Shown here one piece after another: positions 51,134 through 59,831 of a stretch of 64,000 bases of DNA; positions within the stretch are counted from its first letter, which is position 1; each line of letters begins with the position of its first letter. The translations under genes were made by a program, and so were the position numbers. The notes below the pieces were generated by a model, which saw only the letters and a program-made list of their open reading frames with translations, did not search any database and was not told the DNA's origin. This DNA comes from Streptomyces iconiensis (GTDB lineage Bacteria; Actinomycetota; Actinomycetes; Streptomycetales; Streptomycetaceae). The DNA lies in the NCBI RefSeq assembly GCF_028657195.3, contig NZ_JANCPR020000008.1:186001-250000 (forward strand), read 5' to 3'.

Positions 51134-52063
51134 TCACACGCCTGCCTCCGTGGCGGTCTCGCGCAGGGCCCTGGCCCTCTCGATCAGTTCCTGGACGTCG
51201 CGGCACAGGAGCTGGGTGTCCAGGAGCACCTCGTCCGCGCCCGCCTTCGCGGTGTCGGCCAGGTCCTCCACGATCTGTTCCACGCTGCCCTGGAACGGCC
51301 TGCGGTTGTCGAGTGACTTGTCCGTGATGTCCAGGAAAGCCCGCAGGGTGGTGGACAGTTCGGCCGGGTCCCGGCCCTCCTCGGCGGCCAGTTCGGCGAT
51401 CCGCGCCCGACCCGCGGCCACCTGCTCGGCGCCGCCGCCCCCCGAAGGCACCCAGCCGTCGGCGCGGCGCACCAGGCGGCGCAGTGCCTTGTCGTTGGAC
51501 CCCGCGAGCAGGACGGGGATACGGCCGGCTACGGGCTTGGGGCCGATGTCCGAGGGGGTGAAGCGGGTGCGCTTGCCCTCGTACGCCGCGGGATTCTCGC
51601 CCCACACGGCCGCGCACACGTCGAGGAGTTCGTCCAGCGCGGCGCCGCGCGACTTGTAGTCCACGTTCGCCGCGGCGAATTCGTCACGGGACCAGCCGGT
51701 CCCGAACCCGGCGACGACCCGGCCGCCGCTCGCGGCATCCAGCGAACCCAGCGCACGGGCCAGCAGGAACGGCTGGTGCAGCGGGCCGATCAGCACGGCC
51801 GAGCCCAGCGTGACCCGCTCGGTGACGGCCGCCGCCAGGGAGAGCGTCACCAGCGGGTCAGCGACCGAGCTGAAGTACTGGGCCCATGGCTGGCCGGGTA
51901 TCAAGTACATGTCGTCGAGAGGCTGTTCGGGCCGCATGACCCGTTCCAGCACCCACACGCTGTCGTATCCCAGCTCCTCAGCGGCGCGGGCCGCCGCCGT
52001 CACATCGGTGCTGAGGTCGTAGGTTCCGGTCTGTGGCAGCCCCAGACCCAGTCGCAGTGCCAT
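51134..52063 (-). CDS. LLM-class F420-dependent oxidoreductase
   Basis: A 309-residue luciferase-like TIM barrel. Features include LGLGLPQTGTYD at the N-terminus, GYDSVWVLERV, VTLGSAVLIGPLHQPFLLAR, GRVVAGFGTGWSRDEFAA and IPVLLAGSNDKALRR. Such proteins in actinobacteria use coenzyme F420. Substrate unknown. ATG 52061-52063. GTTCCG-N11-CGGAAC (52104-52126) upstream is a possible operator. It converges on davB and is not obviously part of that pathway. Confidence 0.9.
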   Translation of the reverse strand: MALRLGLGLPQTGTYDLSTDVTAAARAAEELGYDSVWVLERVMRPEQPLDDMYLIPGQPWAQYFSSVADPLVTLSLAAAVTERVTLGSAVLIGPLHQPFLLARALGSLDAASGGRVVAGFGTGWSRDEFAAANVDYKSRGAALDELLDVCAAVWGENPAAYEGKRTRFTPSDIGPKPVAGRIPVLLAGSNDKALRRLVRRADGWVPSGGGGAEQVAAGRARIAELAAEEGRDPAELSTTLRAFLDITDKSLDNRRPFQGSVEQIVEDLADTAKAGADEVLLDTQLLCRDVQELIERARALRETATEAGV

Positions 52064-52193
52064 CTTGCCTCCGTAGAGTGCTCTCCACGCGTCATCCCGC
52101 GCTGTTCCGACGTGCGTTGACGGAACGGAACATCCCTACGCGATGGAGCGCACTCCAGGCAATGACGCCTCCGTCAGCCCCCATCAGTCCCGG

Positions 52194-52946
52194 TCAGCCC
52201 CCGTAAGCCTGGTCGTTCCGTCGTCCCGCCGGCCCTCGTCGGCCCCGGAGCGGGGTGAGCAGGCAGCGGCCCGCGAGACCGACGGTCGCGTCCAGGCCCT
52301 CCGCCATCTCCTCCAGCAGGTCGCCGAAGGCGCGCAGCCCCCACAGCGCCCGGAACGCGGCCCAGGCGCCGCCGCGTGCCCGGTCGAGGCTCCACGAACC
52401 CACCAGGTGCGTCAGCGGATCGGCGATGTCCAGCAGATCGGGCCCCGGCAACAGGTCCTCCCTGATCCGCTCCTCCAGGCCGGTCAGCAGTTCGCCGATA
52501 CGCTCGAAGTCGGCCTCCAGCTCCTCGGGTTCGGCGCCGCGCGCCCGGCATGTGTCGAGGAGCGCGAGCGGCAGGTCGTGTCCGATGTGCGCGTTGATAC
52601 CGGCCAGCGCGAACTGGAGCGGGTGCACGGAGGGATGGCGGCGGAAGCGGAAGAGGGGCCGCCAGCACGCGGGCAGCTCGCCGCCGTGGCGCTCGGCCTC
52701 CACGGCGTCCGTGTAGCGCGCGGCGAAGCGTGCGCCCAGCTCGCCCGTCGCGCCACGGTCCTCGAAGTGACCGCGGCGCAGCCGCCGTTCCAGCTCCTCG
52801 GTCACCGAGAGGTACGCACCGTTGAACACCGCCACTCCGTCGTGCGGCGGAAGCGCGGCGCCGATCTCGCGCATCCGGGCCGTCACCCGGCCGATCCGTC
52901 CCCCCGGCACCGCACGCGGCGCGGGCATCTGCTCCACTGATGTCAT
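52194..52946 (-). CDS. DUF5995-family protein
   Basis: A 250-residue alpha-helical cytoplasmic protein. Family-like segments are FNGAYLSVTEELERRL, HPLQFALAGINAHIGHDLPL (about 118-137) and WSLDRARGGAW. His and Asp residues in INAHIGHDLPLAL suggest a metal site, as in related helical proteins. Function unknown. It starts 126 bases from the divergent GNAT gene. Confidence 0.82.
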   Translation of the reverse strand: MTSVEQMPAPRAVPGGRIGRVTARMREIGAALPPHDGVAVFNGAYLSVTEELERRLRRGHFEDRGATGELGARFAARYTDAVEAERHGGELPACWRPLFRFRRHPSVHPLQFALAGINAHIGHDLPLALLDTCRARGAEPEELEADFERIGELLTGLEERIREDLLPGPDLLDIADPLTHLVGSWSLDRARGGAWAAFRALWGLRAFGDLLEEMAEGLDATVGLAGRCLLTPLRGRRGPAGRRNDQAYGG

Positions 52947-53071
52947 GCACGCAGCGTGGCAGTTCTGGTCACCGAGAGTGGCGAGCCGGGCCGTTCAGCC
53001 CTCGGACGGAGGACGCGCGCGCCCCGTAAATCCAGTGCGGTCGCGCCGCGGCGCGTGATACGCCACTGGTC

Positions 53072-53605
53072 ATGACGGATGTGAGGACCGCGCGGCTCGT
53101 ACTGCACCCGATGACGCCCGCCGAGGCCGAGCGGGTCGTCGCGGCTGAACCCGCGGAGGGCGACCTGTGGGCGCCCGGGTACCCGGACCCCATGGATGCC
53201 GAGGGCGCCCGTGACTTCCTCAAGGCGTGCGCGACGACGGGTGATCCGCGCCCGTTCGGGAACTTCGAGATACGCCGCCGCGAGGATGGCTCCGCCATCG
53301 GTGGCCTGGGATTCAACAGGACGCCCGACACCGAGGGCACCGTCACCGTCGGTTACGCGCTCATTCCCGGGGCGCGGGGGAGGGGTTACGCGTCCGAGGC
53401 GCTGCGCGGCCTGCTCGACTTCGCCTGGTCGCACGGTGTCACCCTCGTCAAGGCCGATGCCGACCTGGACAACGTGGCCTCGCAGCGGGTGATGCTGGCC
53501 GCTGGTATGCGGGAGGTCGGTGAGGATCACCGAGTCAGGTACTTCGAGCTGGCCGCGCCTGTGCCCTCCCGGGCGGCCGTACTCTCCCGGACGCCTGTGC
53601 GCTAG
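53072..53605 (+). CDS. GNAT-family N-acetyltransferase
   Basis: A 177-residue acetyltransferase of the RimJ/RimL-like Acetyltransf_3 group. It begins RTARLVLHPMTPAEAERV. The CoA motif A is GYALIPGARGRGYASEALRG (about 92-111), followed by DLDNVASQRVMLAAGMREVG. Start ATG 53072. Substrate unknown; stands alone. Confidence 0.9.
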   Translation: MTDVRTARLVLHPMTPAEAERVVAAEPAEGDLWAPGYPDPMDAEGARDFLKACATTGDPRPFGNFEIRRREDGSAIGGLGFNRTPDTEGTVTVGYALIPGARGRGYASEALRGLLDFAWSHGVTLVKADADLDNVASQRVMLAAGMREVGEDHRVRYFELAAPVPSRAAVLSRTPVR

Positions 53606-53677
53606 ACGGGGCCTCCGCCTCAGTCCTGCCCCCAGTTCCGCGCCCCCCTTCCGGGGCGCGGGCCCGCCCCTGGGCGC

Positions 53678-55060
53678 TCAGGTCTTGTCGTAGCCGCTCG
53701 TGCCCTCGTCCAACAGCGGGGGCTGTTCCTTGAGGTGGGGCGGGGCGAGGGCCTTGAGCACGTGGTAGCCGCTGAGGACGACGATCGTGCCGAGGGCGAT
53801 GCCGCTCAGCTCGAAGGTGTCCGTGAACTTCAGGCTGACACCGCCGATGCCGATGATGATGCCCGCCGCGACGGGCACGAGGTTGAGCGGATTGCGCATG
53901 TCCACGCGGTTGTTGATCCAGATCTGCGCGCCGAGCAGCCCGATCATGCCGTAGAGGATGACGGTGATACCGCCCAGCACCCCGCCGGGGATCGCGGCGA
54001 CGACGGCGCCGAACTTCGGGCACAGGCCGAAGAGGAGGGCGAAGCAGGCGGCTGCCCAGTAGGCGGCCGTCGAGTAGACGCGGGTGGCGGCCATGACGCC
54101 GATGTTCTCCGAGTACGTGGTCGTCGCCGGCCCTCCTACGGCCGTGGAGAGCACGCTTCCCGCGCCGTCGGCCGCGATCGCGGTGCCGAGCTTGTCGTCC
54201 AGCGGATCGCCCGTCATCTCGCCCACGGCCTTGACGTGCCCGGCGTTCTCGGCGACCAGGGCGATCACGACGGGCAGCGCGACCAGGATCGCGGACCACG
54301 AGAAGTCAGGACCGTGCACGGACGGCAGCCCGAACCAGTCGGCGTGCCCGACCCCCGACAGGTCGAGCCGCCAGTGGTCCACGGTCTTGCCTGTGCTGTC
54401 GGCCGAATGGATCCGGCCGAAGAGCCGGTCGAAGCCCCAGGACATCAGGTAGCCGGCGACGAGCCCGAGGAAGATCGCGATACGGGACCAGAAGCCGCGC
54501 AGACAGACCACGGCGAGGCCGGTCAGCAGCATGGTCAGCAGGGCCGTCCACTGGTCCTGCGGCCAGTACGTCTTGGCCGTGACGGGCGCGAGGTTGAAGC
54601 CGATCAGCATCACGACGGCACCGGTGACGACCGGCGGCATCGCCGCATGGATGATCCGCGCCCCGAACTTCCGCACGGCGAGGCCGACGAGGAAGAGCGC
54701 GACGCCCACCACGAGGATCGCGCCGGTCACCGTGGCACTGCTGCCGCCCTGACCACGGATGATCGCGGCGACTCCGACGAACGAGAGGCTGCACCCGAGG
54801 TAGCTCGGTACCCTGCCGCGCGTCGCGAGCAGGAAGAGCACCGTCGCGACGCCGGACATCATGATCGCGAGGTTCGGGTCAAGGCCCATGAGGACGGGCG
54901 CGACAAAGCTCGCGCCGAACATCGCCACCACGTGCTGGGCGCCGAGGCCCGCCGTACGGGGCCACGAGAGCCGTTCGTCCGGCCGTACGACGGCGCCGGG
55001 TTCCGGAACGCGTCCGTCGCCGTGCAGTTTCCAGCGCACGCCGAGGCCGCCGCCGCTCAT
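53678..55060 (-). CDS. Uracil/xanthine permease (NCS2 family)
   Basis: A 460-residue transporter with about 14 membrane segments. NCS2 features are GAQHVVAMFGASFVAPVLMG (TM1), a QH motif, the TM8 segment VIALVAENAGHVKAVGEMTG with the substrate-binding Glu, and VGGPATTTYSENIGVMAATR in TM10, close to UraA/UapA. It is likely to import uracil or xanthine, linking functionally to the pyr genes at the window start, but no PyrR site is seen upstream. ATG 55060 (GGGAG upstream) is preferred to the frame start at 55105. Its promoter region contains an 18-bp minisatellite. Confidence 0.93.
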   Translation of the reverse strand: MSGGGLGVRWKLHGDGRVPEPGAVVRPDERLSWPRTAGLGAQHVVAMFGASFVAPVLMGLDPNLAIMMSGVATVLFLLATRGRVPSYLGCSLSFVGVAAIIRGQGGSSATVTGAILVVGVALFLVGLAVRKFGARIIHAAMPPVVTGAVVMLIGFNLAPVTAKTYWPQDQWTALLTMLLTGLAVVCLRGFWSRIAIFLGLVAGYLMSWGFDRLFGRIHSADSTGKTVDHWRLDLSGVGHADWFGLPSVHGPDFSWSAILVALPVVIALVAENAGHVKAVGEMTGDPLDDKLGTAIAADGAGSVLSTAVGGPATTTYSENIGVMAATRVYSTAAYWAAACFALLFGLCPKFGAVVAAIPGGVLGGITVILYGMIGLLGAQIWINNRVDMRNPLNLVPVAAGIIIGIGGVSLKFTDTFELSGIALGTIVVLSGYHVLKALAPPHLKEQPPLLDEGTSGYDKT

Positions 55061-55218
55061 GTTTGCTCCCGTGTTTTTATTTCTGGCTGATTCTGATCGC
55101 CCCACATGATAGTTCGCTGCACAACCGCTTCCGCCCGCGTCGTCGTGGGCCGGAACCGTGCTGCCTCGGGTCCCCGTCCCAGCGGCCGAACCGGCCTCGC
55201 TCAGGCGCCTGTTGGGTC

Positions 55219-55398
55219 CGTCGCCCTATGGATGCGCGGCCCTATGGGCGTCCGCCGCCCCAGGGGCGTTCGCGGCCCTATGGATGTTCACGGCTCCATG
55301 GGCGTCCGCCTCCCCATGGGCGTTCGCGGCCCTATGGACGTCCGCCGCCCCAGGGGCGTTCGCGGCCCTATGGGCGCCTGCCGCCCCATGGACGTCCG
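55219..55398. repeat. 18-bp minisatellite, ten units, upstream of the permease gene
   Basis: Ten consecutive 18-base units of the form C(G/C)GCCC(T/C)ATGGGCGT(C/T)CG alternate between CGGCCCTATGG- and CCGCCCCAGGG-type units, with no interruption and exact period. The array fills the gap between the MFS gene's 3' end (55407) and the permease 5' region. It is open in several frames (GPMGVR-RPRGVR repeats), but there is no start site or homology to support a protein. The rest of the spacer 55061-55218 shows nothing recognisable. Confidence 0.92.
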
Positions 55399-55406
55399 CC
55401 GTTTCC

Positions 55407-56744
55407 TCACTTGCGGAGCACACCGGCCCCGGCGATCAACCCGAGGAGCAGCACGGCGACCACACCGAAGGAAACCGACAGGCTCGTCGTCTCCGCGATC
55501 CACCCCACGATCGCGGGCGCTCCCAGCCCCGAGGCGTAGGCGAGGGTCGCGACGCCCGCGATGGCCTGCCCCGGAGCGGCCGACGCCGTACGTCCCGCCG
55601 CGGCGAAGCACAGCGGGACGACCACCGCGATCCCGACGCCGATGAGCGCGAACCCGCCCACCGCCGCGGGCGGCGTGCGCGCCGCGACGACGAGTGCGGC
55701 GCCCGCCGTGGCGAGCACACCGCAGGCCCGCACCGTGGTCACCGCTCCGACACGGCGCACCACCGCGTCGCCCGACAGCCGGGCGAGGGCCATGGTGCAG
55801 GCGAAAGCCGTGTAGGCGGAGGCGGCGAGCCCTGGCTCCGCGTCCGTCACATCGTGGAGGTAGATGCCGGACCAGTCCATCGAGGCGCCCTCGGCGAACA
55901 CGGCGCAGAACCCCAGCAGCCCGATCGCCAGCACACCCCGCGAGGGCAGCGCGAACCGTGGCGGAGCCGCTACCGGCTCAGCCGCACCGCCGGGGGCCGA
56001 GGCCCCGTGCGTGCCGGAGCCCGCCTCCGCACCCGGCGTCCAGCGCGCCGCTGGCACGGCGATCACGGCCAACAGCGGTGCGGCGAGCGCCAGATGGACC
56101 CGCCCGTCGAGTCCCGAGTGCGCCGCGAGCGCGCCCCCGGCGCCACCGATCAGGGTGCCGACGCTCCACATGCCGTGCAGCCCTGACATCACCGAGCGCC
56201 CGTAGCGCTCCTCGACGCGTACGCCCTGCGCGTTCATCGCGACGTCCATCAGGCCGAGGCCGCAGCCGTACAGGAAGAGCGCAAGGCACAGCCACCCCAG
56301 CGCGGGTGCGAGCGGCGGCAGTACGAGGCCCGCGCAGCACACCACCGTCACCCCGGCGAGCGCCCCGCGCGCTCCGTACCGGTGCGCGAGCCGTGCCGAG
56401 AGCGGCATCGCGGCCGAGGCGCCCACGGTCATGAAGACCAGCGCCAGCCCCAGCCATCCGGGGCTCAGCCCGAGGTGCTCGCGCAGCCACGGGATACGGG
56501 TGGCGAACGTGCCGCTCGCCATCCCGTGCACAGCGAACACCACACCGACGGCTGCACGCCCCGCCCGCACCTCCGGCCCTGGCGGTCCAGCGGACAAGGT
56601 TCCCCCGCCGGTCACCGGCGCTTCCGCGTGCGCGCCCGCCGCCGAGGTGCCCGCTTCCGCGTGCGCGCCCGCCGCAGCCGAGGCACCCGCTTCCGCCCCT
56701 GTCGCCGCGGCGTCAGGTCGCGGTTCGCCGTCGCCCGTGCGCAT
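55407..56744 (-). CDS. Major facilitator superfamily transporter
   Basis: A 445-residue permease with about 12 helices after a 60-residue Ala/Glu/His-rich cytoplasmic N-terminus (AAAGAHAEAGTSAAGAHAEA). MFS features include FAVHGMASGTFATRIPWLRE, the loop LSARLAHRYGARGAL between TM2 and TM3, and GLGLMDVAMNAQGVRVEERY, resembling the YbjJ/fucose-permease-like group. Substrate unknown. The N-terminal tail is coded by a 33-bp near-repeat (56619-56651 and 56652-56686). ATG 56744 is chosen; a later start near residue 60 is possible. Confidence 0.88.
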   Translation of the reverse strand: MRTGDGEPRPDAAATGAEAGASAAAGAHAEAGTSAAGAHAEAPVTGGGTLSAGPPGPEVRAGRAAVGVVFAVHGMASGTFATRIPWLREHLGLSPGWLGLALVFMTVGASAAMPLSARLAHRYGARGALAGVTVVCCAGLVLPPLAPALGWLCLALFLYGCGLGLMDVAMNAQGVRVEERYGRSVMSGLHGMWSVGTLIGGAGGALAAHSGLDGRVHLALAAPLLAVIAVPAARWTPGAEAGSGTHGASAPGGAAEPVAAPPRFALPSRGVLAIGLLGFCAVFAEGASMDWSGIYLHDVTDAEPGLAASAYTAFACTMALARLSGDAVVRRVGAVTTVRACGVLATAGAALVVAARTPPAAVGGFALIGVGIAVVVPLCFAAAGRTASAAPGQAIAGVATLAYASGLGAPAIVGWIAETTSLSVSFGVVAVLLLGLIAGAGVLRK

Positions 56745-56981
56745 CGCCGTCTCTCCGTACGGTCCTGTGGGTCCGCGGCGCCGCGAAGAACGCGGCGCCG
56801 CGTCAGCCCGCTCTGCCGGACGGACCGTGCGGTGATCGTGCCCAGGTCGGGGGCCGCTCGAACACGGGGACGCATGCGGGAAACGGGTCGCCTGCCGGGG
56901 CCCCTGTGAGCCAGCCCACAGAACCCGTCGGCATGGTCGTACGGCAGCCGTGGCAGACTGGAACCTGTACCAGTGACGTCA

Positions 56982-57108
56982 GCGCACTCCGGGGTCGGTG
57001 AAAGTCCGAACCGGCGGTTATAGTCCGCGACCCGTCCGCAGCCAGCGGCCGGTTGACCAGGTGAGATTCCTGGACCGACGGTTAAAGTCCGGATGGGAGG
57101 CAGTGCGC
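56982..57108 (+). ncRNA. FMN riboswitch (RFN element)
   Basis: Classic RFN element heading the riboflavin operon. P1 pairs GCGCACT (56982-56988) with AGTGCGC (57102-57108). The conserved blocks are GGGGTCGGTGAAAGTCCGAA (56990-57009), ACCGGCGGTTATAGTCCGCG (57010-57029), the GACCAGGTGAGATTCCTGG loop (57055-57073) and ACCGACGGTTAAAGTCCGGA (57074-57093). It should bind FMN and lower rib expression. Downstream pairing candidates (57109-57165) include GGCGGGCCGAAA with TTTCGGCGGGCCGCC and a CTCCGG-TTTT-CCGGAG hairpin (57150-57165). Confidence 0.97.
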
Positions 57109-57149
57109 GGCGGGCCGAAAACGGTGCACCGCCCCTTTCGGCGGGCCGC

Positions 57150-57165
57150 CTCCGGTTTTCCGGAG
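57150..57165 (+). promoter_or_regulatory. Expression-platform hairpin of the FMN riboswitch
   Basis: CTCCGG-TTTT-CCGGAG forms a 6-bp hairpin about 40 bases after the aptamer; there is no U-tract. The real switch could be this stem, the longer GGCGGGCCGAAA/TTTCGGCGGGCCGCC pairing just before it, or sequestration of the GGAGGA site at 57253-57258 far downstream. Confidence 0.45.
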
Positions 57166-57263
57166 TTGAGCCCCCCGTTTCCCGGTCGGTGAGCCGCCAT
57201 TCCGTGCCCGTCACACATCCCGTACAGCCCCGGAGTCCGTGCCCGAAGAGGCAGGAGGACCCG

Positions 57264-58421
57264 GTGGCCACCCACCCCGAGACGCCGGAAGCGCCCCACG
57301 CCGAGCGCGCCGCCATGCGCCGCGCCATCGATCTCGCCGCACGCGGCCTCGGTTCCACCAGCCCCAACCCCATCGTCGGCTGCGTCGTCCTCGACAGCGC
57401 GGGACGTACGGTCGGCGAGGGCTGGCACCAGCGCGCTGGAGGGCCGCACGCCGAGGTCCACGCGCTCGCCGAGGCCGGTGACGACGCACGCGGCGGCACC
57501 GCCGTCGTCACCCTCGAACCCTGCGACCACACGGGCCGCACAGGTCCCTGCTCCCAGGCCCTCATCGACGCGGGTGTCGTCCGCGTCGTCTACGCCGTCG
57601 CCGATCCCAACCCCGGAGCCTCCGGCGGCGCCGGCACCCTGGCCGCCGCCGGGGTCGAGGTCGAGGGCGGGCTCCTCGCACCCGAGGCCGCCGCCGGCAA
57701 CGCCGCATGGCTCACCTCCGTGCTCCACCACCGGCCCTACGTGACCTGGAAGTACGCCGCCACCCTCGACGGGCGCACGGCGGCGGCCGACGGCTCCAGC
57801 CGCTGGATCACCTCGCAGGAGTCACGCGCCGACGTGCACCGGCTGCGCGCCGAGTCCGACGCCGTACTCGTCGGCTCCGGCACGGCGCGCACCGACGACC
57901 CGCACCTCGCCGTGCGCGGGGTTCCGGGGGCCATACAGCCCCTGCGCGTGGTCCTCGACACCGAGGCCGCCACCGTCAAGCCCGGCGCCCGCGTACTGGA
58001 CAGCGCCGCCCCCACCCTGATCGCCGTCGCCGAGGACGCCGACACCGGTGCGCTGGACGGCGTGGCCGACACGGTACGGGTGCCCCGGGCGGCCACCGGA
58101 AGCGCCGGGCTCGACCTGACGGCGCTGCTCGCCGCGCTGCACGAGCGCGACGTACGTTCCGTGCTCCTGGAAGGCGGCTCCACCCTCGCGGGGGCCTTCG
58201 TCGCGGCCGGTCTCGTCGACCGGGTGATCGGCTATCTCGCGCCCGTACTGCTCGGCGCCGGTCCCCCCGTGCTGGGCGAGGCCGGAATCAGCACGATCGC
58301 TCAGGCGTTGCGGCTGACCGTGAACGACACCGAGCGTCTCGGCCCCGACCTGCGCGTCACCGCCGTCGGCACCCCCGCGCACGAGGCCACCGTCACGCAC
58401 ACCGCGACCGAGGAGTCCTGA
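57264..58421 (+). CDS. ribD: Riboflavin biosynthesis deaminase/reductase RibD
   Basis: Bifunctional enzyme for the pyrimidine deamination and ribosyl reduction steps. The 385-residue protein has the N-terminal cytidine-deaminase-like domain with zinc ligands in GGPHAEVHALAEAG (about 56-69) and LEPCDHTGRTGPCSQAL (about 82-98). The C-terminal reductase domain (about 155-370) has ATLDGRTAAADGSSRWIT and LLEGGSTLAGAF. GTG 57264 is chosen behind GGAGGA; the frame is open back into the riboswitch but without homology. ribE starts 3 bases later. Confidence 0.96.
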   Translation: MATHPETPEAPHAERAAMRRAIDLAARGLGSTSPNPIVGCVVLDSAGRTVGEGWHQRAGGPHAEVHALAEAGDDARGGTAVVTLEPCDHTGRTGPCSQALIDAGVVRVVYAVADPNPGASGGAGTLAAAGVEVEGGLLAPEAAAGNAAWLTSVLHHRPYVTWKYAATLDGRTAAADGSSRWITSQESRADVHRLRAESDAVLVGSGTARTDDPHLAVRGVPGAIQPLRVVLDTEAATVKPGARVLDSAAPTLIAVAEDADTGALDGVADTVRVPRAATGSAGLDLTALLAALHERDVRSVLLEGGSTLAGAFVAAGLVDRVIGYLAPVLLGAGPPVLGEAGISTIAQALRLTVNDTERLGPDLRVTAVGTPAHEATVTHTATEES

Positions 58422-58424
58422 AGA

Positions 58425-59051
58425 GTGTTCACCGGAATCGTTGAAGAGCTGGGCGAGGTCGTCGCCGTCGAGGACCTGGGCAAAGCGGCGCGGCTGCGGC
58501 TGCGCGGACCGCTCGTCACGAAGGACGTACGGCACGGTGACTCCATCGCGGTCAACGGCGTGTGCCTCACCGTGGTCGAATCCGGCGACGGCGAGTTCAC
58601 CGCCGATGTCATCGCCGAGACGCTCCACCGCTCCAGCCTCGGGGCGCTGGCTCCCGGAGCCCCCGTCAACCTCGAACGCCCCATGGCGCTCGGCGGACGC
58701 CTCGACGGACACCTCGTACAGGGCCATGTCGACGGCACCGGCACCATCGCTGCCCGTACGGAGACCGAGGGCGGAACCGACATCACGGTGACGCTCCCCG
58801 ACGGCCTCGGCAGGTACCTCGTCGACAAGGGCTCCATCACGGTCGACGGCATCAGCCTCACCGTGGTCGAGGCCGCCGACGACCACTTCACCGTCTCTCT
58901 CATCCCGACCACACTCGCGCTGACCACCCTCGGCACCAAGCAGCCGGGCGACCCGGTCAACCTGGAGGTCGACGTCCTCGCGAAGTACGTCGAACGCCTC
59001 ATGGGCCACAGGGGCGCGACACGGGAAGCACAGGAAGAAGCGACCCAGTGA
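58425..59051 (+). CDS. ribE: Riboflavin synthase (alpha chain)
   Basis: Dismutates two molecules of 6,7-dimethyl-8-ribityllumazine to riboflavin. The 208-residue protein has the expected internal duplication: MFTGIVEELGEV...VNGVCLTVV in the first barrel and LVQGHVDGTGTI...VDGISLTVV in the second. The C-terminus has a charged extension. Start GTG 58425; overlaps ribM (GTGA). Confidence 0.96.
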   Translation: MFTGIVEELGEVVAVEDLGKAARLRLRGPLVTKDVRHGDSIAVNGVCLTVVESGDGEFTADVIAETLHRSSLGALAPGAPVNLERPMALGGRLDGHLVQGHVDGTGTIAARTETEGGTDITVTLPDGLGRYLVDKGSITVDGISLTVVEAADDHFTVSLIPTTLALTTLGTKQPGDPVNLEVDVLAKYVERLMGHRGATREAQEEATQ

Positions 59052-59725
59052 ACGTCTTCGCGTGGCTCAACAGCCAGGCTTTCACCGCGTTCGGACAGCA
59101 TGTGATCTGGTCCGACATGCTCGGCAACACCATCGGTCTGATCGCGCTCGCGCTCGGCTGGCGGCGCTCCATGGTCACCTGGCCCGCACAGCTCGTCTCG
59201 GGCCTGGTACTCATCTCCGCCTTCGCCTGGGCCGGGCTGGCCGGCGGCGTGGGCAAGCAGTTGCTGGTGATCACCGTCGCCGTGTGGGGCTGGCTCCAGT
59301 GGCAGCGCGGCAGGCGCAAGGCGCAGGACGGTTCGATAGCCGTACGGTTCGCCACCTGGCGCGAGCGGGGCGCGCTCGTCGCCGGCACCCTCGCGGGTAC
59401 GGCGCTCGTCGGCACGCTCTTCACCCTCGTGCCCACGCTCTCCTGGAGCCCGTGGGCCGACGCCTACATATTCGTCGGCACCCTCGCGGCGATGGTCGCG
59501 CAGGCGCGCGGGCTCGTGGAGTTCTGGTTCGCCTGGCTGCTGGTCGACATCGTCGGCGTACCGCTGGCCTTCAGCAGCGGACTGGCCTTCTCCGGGTTCG
59601 TCTACGTCGTCTATCTGGGCCTCGTCCTGTGGGGCATGCGCGCCTGGTGGCAGCGCTCCCGCGTGGACGCGGCACCCGCACGGGCCGCACAGCCCGACCC
59701 CGCACTGCACGGAGCCGCGCTGTGA
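59048..59725 (+). CDS. ribM: Riboflavin transporter RibM (PnuC-like family)
   Basis: A 225-residue membrane protein of the PnuC family with about seven helices. It begins FAWLNSQAFTAFG, with W-rich helices VWGWLQWQRG and LVEFWFAWLLVDIVGVPLAF typical of the nucleoside/vitamin channel fold. PnuC homologues under FMN control in rib operons of Streptomyces and Corynebacterium (RibM/PnuX) carry riboflavin and roseoflavin rather than nicotinamide riboside. Its place inside this operon, overlapping ribE, supports riboflavin. It is facilitative, not ATP-driven. Confidence 0.92.
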   Translation: MNVFAWLNSQAFTAFGQHVIWSDMLGNTIGLIALALGWRRSMVTWPAQLVSGLVLISAFAWAGLAGGVGKQLLVITVAVWGWLQWQRGRRKAQDGSIAVRFATWRERGALVAGTLAGTALVGTLFTLVPTLSWSPWADAYIFVGTLAAMVAQARGLVEFWFAWLLVDIVGVPLAFSSGLAFSGFVYVVYLGLVLWGMRAWWQRSRVDAAPARAAQPDPALHGAAL

Positions 59726-59831
59726 GCCACGTAGCGAACGGAACGCCAAGCCGGCGGACACGGAGCGAACGGACACGTAGCGAACGGAATGGCGCCGTGG
59801 GCGGCGCCGAGAGGAAGGAGGGAGCACGCAC

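Noticed and set aside
55219..55398. CRISPR-like array
   Set aside because: Units are contiguous 18-mers with no unique spacers and no cas genes are present.
55106..55645. Plus-strand frame encoding GPMGVR-type repeats through the minisatellite
   Set aside because: The repeat is open in more than one frame, there is no start signal and the frame runs antisense into the MFS gene; treated as DNA repeat only.
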